Assembly: GCA_009908925.1 (NCBI GenBank)
Contig: JAAAOH010000058.1
Coordinates: 1 to 10,810, forward strand
Length of the DNA: 10,810 bases
Source of the DNA: Spirochaetota bacterium
GTDB taxonomy: Bacteria > Spirochaetota > Spirochaetia > DSM-27196 > PWMO01
Direction: 5' to 3'
Below, piece after piece: positions 1 through 6,612 of this stretch. The translations under genes and the position numbers were made by a program. The notes below the pieces were generated by a model. That model did not search any database, was not told the DNA's origin, and was given only the letters and a program-made list of their open reading frames with translations. Each line of letters begins with the position of its first letter. The first letter of the stretch is position 1.

Positions 1-1
1 C

Positions 2-691
2 GCCGCTCTCGTGGCCGGCCACGACGTACGCCGAAGCGGACGCGAGATCTATGAGCGCCTCGGCGTGGGCTTCGAGGTGCCGAACGTGTTCGGTAAGCTA
101 ACCGCACGTGAGAATCTCGAGTTCTTCGCACGTCTCTATCGCGGGCCTGTGGCGGCGCCGACGGAGCTTCTCGAGGCGGTCGGACTTGCCGACGCGGCCG
201 ACGAGCGCGCCGAGCGAATGTCCAAGGGTATGCGCTCCCGGCTCGGTCTTGCGCGCGCGTTTCTGAACGATCCCACCCTGGTGTTTCTCGACGAGCCGAC
301 AGCCGGCCTCGACCCGGGGACGGCGGCCCGGGTGAAGGACCTCATTCGAGAGAAGCGCGAGGCGGGGGCTACTGTCTTCATCACCACGCACAACATGACA
401 GTCGCCGATCAGCTCTGTGACCGCGTGGGATTCATCGTCGACGGTGCGGTCAGTATCATCGAGGAGCCGAGAGTGCTGAAACTCGCCCACGGAATCCGGC
501 GCGTGCGCGTGGAGTACCGCGAGGACGGCCATCTCGGCGCGTCGGAGTTTCCGCTCGAGACGGCCGGCGAGAACGAGGAGTTTCTTGCGCTCCTGCGCTC
601 CCGGCCGGTGGAGTCGATACACAGTCTCGAGGCGAGCCTCGAGGACGTCTTTCTGAAGGTCACCGGGCGCGGGCTCACGGAGGAGCAGTGA
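2..691 (+). CDS. ABC exporter ATP-binding subunit, 5' end cut by window
   Basis: This is the ATPase that would power the two permeases immediately downstream. The frame is already open at the first bases, so the N-terminus with the Walker A loop lies outside the window; an internal GTG at 11 is not the real start. Visible parts in order: a Q-loop region in which Glu stands where Gln is usual (FEVPNVF, bases 71-91), a divergent signature motif SKGMR (221-235) in place of LSGGQ, Walker B VFLDEP (281-298), the D-loop AGLD, and the switch histidine in TTHNM (386-400). A C-terminal domain of about 80 residues follows, ending in the LEDVFLKVTGRG motif typical of drug- and lipid-exporter ATPases. 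The divergent Q-loop and signature are common in this subfamily. The stop overlaps the next start by 4 bases (GTGA), implying translational coupling. The ABC assignment is firm; the substrate is unknown. Confidence 0.95.
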   Translation, partial: AALVAGHDVRRSGREIYERLGVGFEVPNVFGKLTARENLEFFARLYRGPVAAPTELLEAVGLADAADERAERMSKGMRSRLGLARAFLNDPTLVFLDEPTAGLDPGTAARVKDLIREKREAGATVFITTHNMTVADQLCDRVGFIVDGAVSIIEEPRVLKLAHGIRRVRVEYREDGHLGASEFPLETAGENEEFLALLRSRPVESIHSLEASLEDVFLKVTGRGLTEEQ

Positions 692-1410
692 GAACGTCGT
701 TGCTCCGCCTCAAGACGGTCTGTCTGACCGACCTGCGCCTGCAGCTGCGTCACGGCTTCTACGCCGCGTACGCAGTCGTTACCGCTATCTACGCCGTCGC
801 GCTCCACCAGCTTGCCGACGTGGCAGGTCCCGAAACGCTGCGGGCGGTGGCCGCCACCCTCATCTTCACCGACCCCGCAACCCTCGGTGCCTTTTTTGTC
901 GGGGGGCTCGTCCTCCTCGAGAAGCAGGAGGGGAGTCTCACCGCGGCGTTTGTTACGCCGCTCAGGCTGACGGAATATCTCCTGTCAAAGGCGGTGAGCC
1001 TCACCGCGCTCGCAATCGCCACCTCGCTCGTGGTCGCCTTCGCGAGCGGCCTGCAGCTCCGTCCCGTCCCCCTTGTCCTCGGGGTCGTCGCGACGTCGGT
1101 GCTCTTCATCATGTTCGGGCTCGCGGTGGTTGCGAGGGTGCGGACGGTGAACGGCTATCTGCTTGCGACGATACCGGTCGCGGTCATCCCCATGCTCCCG
1201 GCTCTGCGGTTCCTCGGTCTCGAAAGCGGGTTCCTGTGGCTCGTTCCCACCCGCGCATCGATCCGCCTGCTCGAGGCGGGCCTCGGCGGTCCGGCGCAGA
1301 GCCCGGCTGAGATGCTTTACGCGGCCGTGGTGCTACCGGCTGCCTGCATTGCGGCCGCGGCGTGGGCGCGCCGGCGGTTCGCTCGCCACATCCTCGGGGG
1401 GCGATCATGA
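688..1410 (+). CDS. ABC-2 type exporter permease (fluoroquinolone-exporter-like, first permease)
   Basis: This 240-residue integral membrane protein has about six hydrophobic segments, with starts near residues 22, 55, 98, 130, 155 and 205. A soluble motif after the second segment reads FFVGG..LLEKQEGSL..AFVTPLR..EYL.SK; I recall the same pattern in the mycobacterial permease Rv2687c and its relatives, often annotated as fluoroquinolone export permeases. Start choice: the GTG at 688 overlaps the ATPase stop as GTGA, so it is probably translated by coupling rather than from its own strong ribosome site. The next gene overlaps its stop as ATGA. Membership in the ABC-2 export group is well supported by hydrophobicity, motif and context. 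Drug transport is only an analogy; a lipid, peptide or bacteriocin substrate is equally possible. Confidence 0.88.
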   Translation: MRTSLLRLKTVCLTDLRLQLRHGFYAAYAVVTAIYAVALHQLADVAGPETLRAVAATLIFTDPATLGAFFVGGLVLLEKQEGSLTAAFVTPLRLTEYLLSKAVSLTALAIATSLVVAFASGLQLRPVPLVLGVVATSVLFIMFGLAVVARVRTVNGYLLATIPVAVIPMLPALRFLGLESGFLWLVPTRASIRLLEAGLGGPAQSPAEMLYAAVVLPAACIAAAAWARRRFARHILGGRS

Positions 1411-2165
1411 TACGTGCCTCGACCGTGGGACGGCTCTCACTTCGCGTTCTCCTTCGCGATCCCTTTCTCCGGCTGATGGCGCTTCTGCCCTTCGTCGTGG
1501 CACTCGTGTTCCGGGTGGGGTTGCCTGCGGCGGACGCAGCCCTGGCAGAGGTGATCGACCCGGCGACGTTTCGCCTCAGCGAGTACTATCCGGTGATCTC
1601 GGCCTTTCTGCTGCAGCTGCCGGGCCTCTTCGCCGGCGGTGTCACGGGGTTCTCGATCCTCGAGGATCGGGACGAGGGTATCCTCTCGGCAATGGCGGTC
1701 ACCCCGATCGGGCGGGCGGGCTACCTCACCTCGCGCCTTCTCTTTCCGGCGCTGCTCGCGGTTGCCGGCGCGCTCATCGTCGTACCGCTTGCGGGGCTGC
1801 ATCTGCCGGATCCGGCCCGGTTGCTCCTCGCGGCGGCAGCGTCGGCACCACTTGCACCGGTTTCGGCGCTGCTTCTCGTTACCCTTGCAGCGGACAAGGT
1901 CGAGGGGCTTGCGATCTGGAAGCTCGTCGGGTTTCTCTTCGTCGGCCCACTCGTGCAGGTTCTGCCCTCCGGGGCACAGGCTGCGGGCTGGCCGCTGGCC
2001 TCGTATTGGGCAACGCGCGTGTATCTGTCCGGCGCCGCCGACGCCGGAGTCGCCGCCGGGGCCGTCGGCGGCGCGGCGGTTCCTATCGCGACGTTCCTTG
2101 CTCTTGCCGTTCTCTGCTCCGCCCTCTACCTGCTTCCTGTTGCGCGCCGACTGCGCCGGCTGTGA
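1407..2165 (+). CDS. ABC-2 type exporter permease (second permease of the trio)
   Basis: This 252-residue membrane protein has about six hydrophobic segments and starts with a short basic N-terminus (MIRASTVGRLSLRVLLRDPF). The motif ILEDRDEGILSAMAVTPIGRAGYL after the second segment resembles Rv2686c-type permeases (a DxRDxxxLxALxVTPL pattern), so the two permeases are diverged paralogues that probably form a heterodimer with the upstream ATPase. I chose the ATG at 1407 because it forms an ATGA overlap with the previous stop and follows a G-run at 1396-1401. A GTG at 1362 in the same frame would overlap the preceding gene by almost 50 bases and is unlikely. It is the last gene of the operon; no convincing terminator follows. 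Substrate unknown. Confidence 0.87.
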   Translation: MIRASTVGRLSLRVLLRDPFLRLMALLPFVVALVFRVGLPAADAALAEVIDPATFRLSEYYPVISAFLLQLPGLFAGGVTGFSILEDRDEGILSAMAVTPIGRAGYLTSRLLFPALLAVAGALIVVPLAGLHLPDPARLLLAAAASAPLAPVSALLLVTLAADKVEGLAIWKLVGFLFVGPLVQVLPSGAQAAGWPLASYWATRVYLSGAADAGVAAGAVGGAAVPIATFLALAVLCSALYLLPVARRLRRL

Positions 2166-2174
2166 GTGTTTTTG

Positions 2175-2203
2175 TTGTCATTCCGACACGTGCCCGGTAG
2201 AAT
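2175..2203 (+). promoter_or_regulatory. sigma70-type promoter for hppA
   Basis: A -35 box TTGTCA (2175-2180) and a -10 box TAGAAT (2198-2203) are separated by exactly 17 bases, and each matches the consensus at 5 of 6 positions. Transcription would start near 2210, giving a leader of about 45 bases before the hppA ATG at 2256, with an AGAGGT ribosome site at 2241-2246. The promoter lies in the 90-base gap after the ABC operon, which suggests that hppA is a separate transcription unit. Seen by eye only. Confidence 0.6.
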
Positions 2204-2206
2204 GAC
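2177..2206. repeat. 7-base inverted repeat bracketing the hppA promoter spacer
   Basis: GTCATTC (2177-2183) and its exact complement GAATGAC (2200-2206) face each other across 16 bases. The left arm overlaps the -35 box and the right arm overlaps the -10 box of the predicted hppA promoter. A CACGTG palindrome (2187-2192) lies between the arms but is not centred on the dyad, and CCG/CGG inside the arms could extend the pairing imperfectly. It could be an operator half-site pair or an imperfect hairpin. No T-run follows on the plus strand, so a terminator for the ABC operon is less likely. Confidence 0.4.
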
Positions 2207-2255
2207 GCCGGTGAACACCGAATCGGCCGCCGACAGAAACAGAGGTATCTAAGAC

Positions 2256-4322
2256 ATGTTCGTCATCGCATTGGGAGTAGCACTTGCCGGAAGTTTCGTT
2301 GCACTGATCTATGCCGCCGTGCGCACGCGATGGATCTACCGACAACCGGTCGAGAGTGAAGAGCTGAAACGCATAGGCGGATACGTCTACGAGGGCGCGA
2401 TGGCCTTCCTGTCCCGCGAGTACCGGGTGCTCATCCCCTTCGTGATCATCGTTGCGGCCTTCCTCGCGTTCGCGAATGAAGGGGCGCTTCGCTTCCAGTC
2501 GGTCGCGTTTGCTCTCGGAGCCGGCACCTCCGGCCTTGCCGGCTACATCGGCATGAAGGTGGCGACATCGAGTAACTCCCGCACCACGCACGCCGCGCAG
2601 GAAAGCCTCGACAAGGCCCTTCAGGTCTCCTTCTCCGGCGGTAGCGTCATGGGTATGAGTGTGGTCGGCCTTGCCCTCGCCGGTATCTTTGCCGTGCTCG
2701 CCGCGTCGGCTGCGGTATTCGGTTTCACGAGCTCCATTCTCGACGTGACGGTGTTTCCCATTCTTTCGGGCTTTTCTCTCGGAGCCTCGTCGATTGCCCT
2801 CTTCGCGCGGGTCGGCGGCGGGATCTACACCAAGGCTGCCGACGTCGGCGCCGACCTCGTCGGCAAGGTTGAGGCGGGCATCCCGGAGGACGACCCGCGA
2901 AACCCCGCCACGATCGCGGATAACGTCGGAGACAACGTTGGCGATGTCGCCGGTATGGGTGCGGACCTCTTCGAGTCCTACGTGGGCAGCCTCGTCGGGG
3001 CGATGATTCTCGGCGTCTCGGTTGCCGGAAGCGAGGTAACGCGCATCAAGCTCGCCGCGCTCCCGCTGATCCTTGCCGCAATCGGCGTGGCGGCCTCGGT
3101 GATCGGTATCGGGTTCGTGCGCGCGAAGCCGGGGCGCTCGCCGCAGCACGCGCTGAACCTCGGAACCTTCGGCGCTTCTCTTATTGCGGCGGTCGGCGCC
3201 TTCGCGGCCATCATGCTGTTGCTCGGCGACACGAGCTTCGGCGGAGGCTCGGGAGCGATCGAGGTGTTCGTCGCACTGGTGCTCGGCCTTGCGGCGGGGC
3301 TTGCCATCGGAATCCTCACCGAACAGTTCACCGGCACCGGAACCCGTCCGGTCAGAGCCATCGTGCAGTCGACATTCACCGGCCCGGCAACCACGCTCAT
3401 CACCGGCATGGGGATGGGGATGCTCTCTGCCTTCCCGCCCATCATCGTGATCGGAGCCGCGATCCTCGGTGCCGCTGCGCTCGCGGGCCTCTACGGTGTG
3501 GCCGTCGCGGCCCTCGGAATGCTCATCACTCTCGGTATTCAGCTTGCGGTAGACGCCTACGGGCCGATTGCCGACAACGCCGGCGGTCTCGCCGAGATGG
3601 CGGAGTTCCCCCGGGGGGTGCGCGAGATCACCGATGAGCTCGATGCAGTGGGAAACACCACCGCGGCAATCGGGAAGGGCTTTGCCATAGGCTCGGCCGC
3701 GCTGACCGCCATCATCCTGTTCTCCGCGTTTCAGAAGACGGTGGGTGTTGAGGTCATCAACCTCACCGATACCGACGTTCTCGTCGGCATCCTCCTCGGC
3801 GCGGTCATCCCCTATCTGTTCTCCTCGATGGCTATGAACGCCATCGGAACCGCCGCCTTTGCCATGATAGAGGAGGTGCGCCGGCAGTTCCGCGAGCGTC
3901 CGGGGATTCTCGAGAACACCGAGAAGCCCGATTACGCGCGCTGTGTCGACATCTCCACCGGTTCCGCGTTGAAGAAAATGATGCTTCCGGGTATCGTGGC
4001 AGCCGCAACGCCGCTTCTCGTGGGCTTCATCGGCGGAATCGGGATGCTTACGGGAGTCCTGGCCGGGGTGACGGCGTCGGGAGTGGTTCTGGCGATCTTC
4101 ATGTCGAACTCCGGCGGTGCCTGGGACAATGCGAAGAAGATGGTCGAGAGCGGCGAGGGCGGCGGCAAGGGCTCGGAGTCCCATCACGCGGCGGTGGTCG
4201 GGGACACCGTCGGTGATCCGTTCAAGGATACTGCAGGTCCTTCGCTCAACATTCTCATCAAGCTGATGGCGGTGGTTTCCCTCGTCATTGCGCCGATCCT
4301 GAGAAACTACTGGGGTGGTTAG
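2256..4322 (+). CDS. hppA: membrane-bound pyrophosphatase, K+-dependent class (Na+ and/or H+ pump)
   Basis: This integral membrane enzyme hydrolyses cytoplasmic pyrophosphate and pumps cations outward. It has 688 residues, normal for the family of about 16 helices. Family hallmarks are visible: the substrate loop with K204 (DLVGKVE), DDPRNPATIADNVGDNVGD at 212-230, and the C-terminal GGAWDNAKK and VGDTVGDPFKDTAGPSLN motifs near 620-670. In the NTTAAIGKG segment, A470 and G473 occupy the positions that are Ala/Gly in the K+-dependent class and Lys/Thr in the K+-independent class, so K+ dependence is predicted. E240 in DLFESYVG sits where Na+-pumping pyrophosphatases carry their gate glutamate; this favours Na+ pumping, but dual Na+/H+ pumping is not excluded. 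The ATG at 2256 has an AGAGGT site 9 bases upstream. The stop lies 2 bases before the next gene. Confidence 0.97.
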   Translation: MFVIALGVALAGSFVALIYAAVRTRWIYRQPVESEELKRIGGYVYEGAMAFLSREYRVLIPFVIIVAAFLAFANEGALRFQSVAFALGAGTSGLAGYIGMKVATSSNSRTTHAAQESLDKALQVSFSGGSVMGMSVVGLALAGIFAVLAASAAVFGFTSSILDVTVFPILSGFSLGASSIALFARVGGGIYTKAADVGADLVGKVEAGIPEDDPRNPATIADNVGDNVGDVAGMGADLFESYVGSLVGAMILGVSVAGSEVTRIKLAALPLILAAIGVAASVIGIGFVRAKPGRSPQHALNLGTFGASLIAAVGAFAAIMLLLGDTSFGGGSGAIEVFVALVLGLAAGLAIGILTEQFTGTGTRPVRAIVQSTFTGPATTLITGMGMGMLSAFPPIIVIGAAILGAAALAGLYGVAVAALGMLITLGIQLAVDAYGPIADNAGGLAEMAEFPRGVREITDELDAVGNTTAAIGKGFAIGSAALTAIILFSAFQKTVGVEVINLTDTDVLVGILLGAVIPYLFSSMAMNAIGTAAFAMIEEVRRQFRERPGILENTEKPDYARCVDISTGSALKKMMLPGIVAAATPLLVGFIGGIGMLTGVLAGVTASGVVLAIFMSNSGGAWDNAKKMVESGEGGGKGSESHHAAVVGDTVGDPFKDTAGPSLNILIKLMAVVSLVIAPILRNYWGG

Positions 4323-4324
4323 AC

Positions 4325-5110
4325 ATGGAATACAGCAACCGGCTCTATGTTGTTCTGTACCCGAATGTTGCGCTCATCGGTTCGCAACTCGGCCCTGAGG
4401 ACTTCGCAAAGCACTACAGCATCGGCCCGACCCGCTACTATTTCGGGAAGGTCATCTTCGCCGAGATCGATCCCGAGTTTCGCCATCCCTTCTTCGACAT
4501 CGAGAGCGTGATGCCGGATCTCAAACCCCACGAGGACGGGCAGCCGAAGGCTACGAAGTTCATCTCGAGCTATCGGGTGCTCGAACACATTGATCTCGAT
4601 GCCGTGCGGATGCTCTACCTCGCCACTCACGAAGGCTATGTCGAATCGCTCGCCCCGGCTACCTATGAGACTCCCGAAGAGGCGGGAACGGTGCGGATCT
4701 TCGCCGAGATCGCCCCGATTCGGATGATGGTGCTTGCTGATTACGATTTCGAGGAATTCGCCGGGCACGTCACCGACCCGAAGTACCGCAAAGGCGCGCC
4801 GACGATGTTCTATACGCAGCTCGACGTGGATATCGAGAACTTCATCCGCGAGCTCGACGATAACCCGTTTCTGCAGTCGCCGGTGCTGAGCATTCATCCG
4901 TCGTCGTTGCGCGACGCGTTCTTTGAGCTCAAGAAGTATCCCGACAAGCACACCAAGGGGCTCAGCGTCGACAGCTCCATGGACGCCATTTCCTACAAGC
5001 AGATCCGAAACGGGTTCATGTTCGCCTCTCAGGGCAAGACGCGATTCTTCCCGATGCCCACGCTGCGCGAGCTCGAGGATAACAACTATCGCTTCTGGAA
5101 GAGCTTGTAG
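4325..5110 (+). CDS. uncharacterised soluble protein encoded 2 bases after hppA
   Basis: I do not recognise a characterised domain in these 261 residues; the overall look is of a protein conserved in spirochaetes, from memory only. No signal peptide or membrane segment is evident, so it is probably cytoplasmic. It is rich in aromatic residues and proline, begins NRLYVVLYPNVALIGSQLGPEDF and ends ELEDNNYRFWKSL. Features worth aligning are the GPTRYYFGKVIFAEIDP segment (34-50), SSYRVLEHIDLDAVRMLYLATHEGY (81-105), IFAEIAPIRMMVLADYDF (125-142) and QIRNGFMFASQGKTRFFPMP (226-245). Codon use matches its neighbours and the frame is intact. The ATG at 4325 follows the hppA stop by 2 bases, with GGGGTGG in the last hppA codons as ribosome site, so the two genes are almost certainly cotranscribed. 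A role linked to pyrophosphatase or ion balance is suggested only by position. Confidence 0.85.
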   Translation: MEYSNRLYVVLYPNVALIGSQLGPEDFAKHYSIGPTRYYFGKVIFAEIDPEFRHPFFDIESVMPDLKPHEDGQPKATKFISSYRVLEHIDLDAVRMLYLATHEGYVESLAPATYETPEEAGTVRIFAEIAPIRMMVLADYDFEEFAGHVTDPKYRKGAPTMFYTQLDVDIENFIRELDDNPFLQSPVLSIHPSSLRDAFFELKKYPDKHTKGLSVDSSMDAISYKQIRNGFMFASQGKTRFFPMPTLRELEDNNYRFWKSL

Positions 5111-5133
5111 GAGAATCGGGCCCGTACTACAAT
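5105..5133 (+). promoter_or_regulatory. possible promoter for ktrBA
   Basis: TTGTAG (5105-5110, overlapping the stop of the upstream gene) and TACAAT (5128-5133) are 17 bases apart. The -10 box matches 5 of 6 positions, but the -35 box matches only in its TTG core. Transcription would begin near 5140 and leave a leader of about 75 bases. The ktr genes could also be read through from hppA. Confidence 0.3.
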
Positions 5134-5145
5134 CGGAGGTCGACG

Positions 5146-5177
5146 GTCGCCGGCGGGCGTCGTGTCGCCGACGGGCG
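5146..5177. repeat. imperfect 14-base direct repeat with 18-base period in the ktrB leader
   Basis: GTCGCCGGCGGGCG (5146-5159) recurs as GTCGCCGACGGGCG (5164-5177) with one mismatch and an offset of 18 bases. It lies in the 105-base gap between the unknown gene and ktrB. In this very GC-rich stretch, chance or slippage is a sufficient explanation; it could also be a tandem protein-binding site. Confidence 0.4.
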
Positions 5178-5215
5178 CAGCGGCGTCACCGAAGTCGACT
5201 AGTGGGCCGGCTCGC

Positions 5216-6592
5216 ATGAAAAGGTTTCTCCAATCCGGGAGGTTCCTGCAATCCGGGAGGTTCCTGCTCTTCTCCTATTTCTCCATCGTCATTCTCGTCG
5301 GCACGGTGTTGCTGTCGCTTCCGGTTGCATGGCCCGGGCCCGGGCGGGTTGCGCTGCTCGACGCCCTCTTCACTTCGGTCTCGGCCGCCTGCGTGACGGG
5401 CCTCATCACGGTGAATACCGCCGATTTCAGCCTCTTCGGGAAGCTGGTGATCCTGGCAGTCATTGAGGCGGGTGGCCTTGGTATCATCGCGTTCTCCACG
5501 CTCTACCTGTGGCGCCCCGGTGCGCGCATCTCGCTCCGTAATCGGCAACTCATCCGTGACTTTTCCCTCGAGACCGTCGAGTTCAAGCCCCGTCGGATCC
5601 TGCGGGGTATACTTCTGTGGACTTTCGGCGTGCAGCTCGTGGGCGCGGTCGCCCTCTACGCCGGGTTCAGCCGGGCCGGGGTCGAGACGCCGTTTCTGAC
5701 CTCGGTGTTTCACGCGGTCTCCGCGTTCTGTAACGCCGGGTTCTCCCTCTTCCCCGACAGCCTCGAGCGCTTCGGTGGAGCGCCGGTGGTAACCGGGACG
5801 CTGATGGCGCTCATCATCTTCGGCGGCGTCGGGTTCGTGGTGCTCGAGGACGTGAGAAAGCGCGTGCTCCGCCGGCGCCTGCGCCTCACGCTGCACTCGC
5901 GTGTGGTGCTCGCAGCAACGGCGGTCTTCATCCTGCTCGGCACCCTCGGATACCTCTGGCTGCTGCCGGTGGACGCGGGCGCGGCCGAGGCGGGCACGGC
6001 GGACGCAGCGGGGGCCGCCGGGGCCCGTCTGCAGGCGGCGCTCTTCCAGAGCGTCACCACGCGAACAGCCGGCTTCAACACGATCCCCCAGGGCGACATG
6101 CCGCTGCCCGCACAGTTCCTGACGCTGATGCTGATGCTCATCGGCGGAGCCCCGGGCTCCACCGCCGGAGGGCTGAAAGTCACGACAGTAGTTCTCGTAC
6201 TCGCGGCGGCGCTGACGGGAACGGATCGGCAGGGTGAGCTGCAGCTCGGCAGGCGACGGATCGCTCCCGACACCGTGCGAAACGCCTTCGCTTTTGCCGT
6301 CAAGGGGACACTGTTGCTCGGTGTGGCCATCTTCGCGCTTCTTCTGGCACAGAGGGTGACCCCCGGCGGTCAATGGGCTTTCACGGATGTTGTGTTCGAG
6401 GCCTTCTCGGCGTTCGGCACGGTCGGGCTCTCCACGGGGCTCACGCCCGATCTCACCGCGGCAGGCAAGGTGGTAATCATTGCCACCATGATCGCGGGGC
6501 GGCTCGGGCTCATATCACTCGTCATGCCGGTGGACCGACAGGAGAAGCGGCACGCCATCGACTATCCGCGGGGCCGGGTACTGCTCGGGTAG
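5216..6592 (+). CDS. ktrB: K+ uptake system membrane subunit, TrkH/KtrB family
   Basis: This is the ion-conducting subunit of a Ktr K+ transporter. The 458 residues contain the four P-loop repeats of the superfamily: SAACVTGL (56-63), SAFCNAGF (169-176), VTTRTAGFNT (280-289) and SAFGTVGLST (398-407), each with the filter glycine. The conserved AGGLGI, GGVGF, GGAPGSTAGGLK and GRLG motifs lie between and after them. I chose the ATG at 5216 because family homology begins soon after it; a GTG at 5162 in frame would add 18 unlikely residues. The ribosome site before 5216 is weak. Oddities: a tandem duplication makes the N-terminus read RFLQSG twice (residues 3-14), and an Ala/Gly-rich loop (254-270) precedes the third pore repeat. 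ktrA follows after 20 bases. In many Ktr systems transport is Na+-stimulated; whether that holds here is unknown. Confidence 0.94.
   Translation: MKRFLQSGRFLQSGRFLLFSYFSIVILVGTVLLSLPVAWPGPGRVALLDALFTSVSAACVTGLITVNTADFSLFGKLVILAVIEAGGLGIIAFSTLYLWRPGARISLRNRQLIRDFSLETVEFKPRRILRGILLWTFGVQLVGAVALYAGFSRAGVETPFLTSVFHAVSAFCNAGFSLFPDSLERFGGAPVVTGTLMALIIFGGVGFVVLEDVRKRVLRRRLRLTLHSRVVLAATAVFILLGTLGYLWLLPVDAGAAEAGTADAAGAAGARLQAALFQSVTTRTAGFNTIPQGDMPLPAQFLTLMLMLIGGAPGSTAGGLKVTTVVLVLAAALTGTDRQGELQLGRRRIAPDTVRNAFAFAVKGTLLLGVAIFALLLAQRVTPGGQWAFTDVVFEAFSAFGTVGLSTGLTPDLTAAGKVVIIATMIAGRLGLISLVMPVDRQEKRHAIDYPRGRVLLG
5222..5266 (+). repeat. in-frame 18-base tandem repeat, 2.5 copies, at the start of ktrB
   Basis: CAATCCGGGAGGTTCCTG occurs twice back to back (5231-5248 and 5249-5266) without a mismatch. 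Taking the unit as starting at 5222, there are two full copies and a half copy, with two differences in the first. It encodes RFLQSG-RFLQSG-RFL and leaves the frame intact. Each unit contains a GGGAGG core, which resembles a ribosome site. Perfect identity suggests recent duplication by replication slippage. Confidence 0.9.
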
Positions 6593-6612
6593 TCAGCAGA
6601 AGGAGAGAAAGG

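Noticed and set aside
2146..2173. Possible terminator after the ABC operon (GCCG...CGGC followed by a T-run)
   Set aside because: The stem is only 4 base pairs, lies inside the coding sequence, and the T-run begins 8 bases after it and is short; not convincing.
1163..2205. Arg/Ser-rich plus-strand frames overlapping the second permease
   Set aside because: The permease frame has membrane segments and a family motif and is coupled to its neighbour by ATGA; the alternatives are low-complexity shadows.
2178..4187. 669-codon open frame on the minus strand antisense to hppA
   Set aside because: It is a shadow of the strongly supported hppA frame: its product is Arg/Asp/His/Gly-rich with no domain, a typical by-product of high-GC codon bias.
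5162..5215. Upstream GTG start for ktrB at 5162
   Set aside because: It would add 18 low-complexity residues not expected in the family and has no ribosome site at a suitable distance; the ATG at 5216 fits the family start better.
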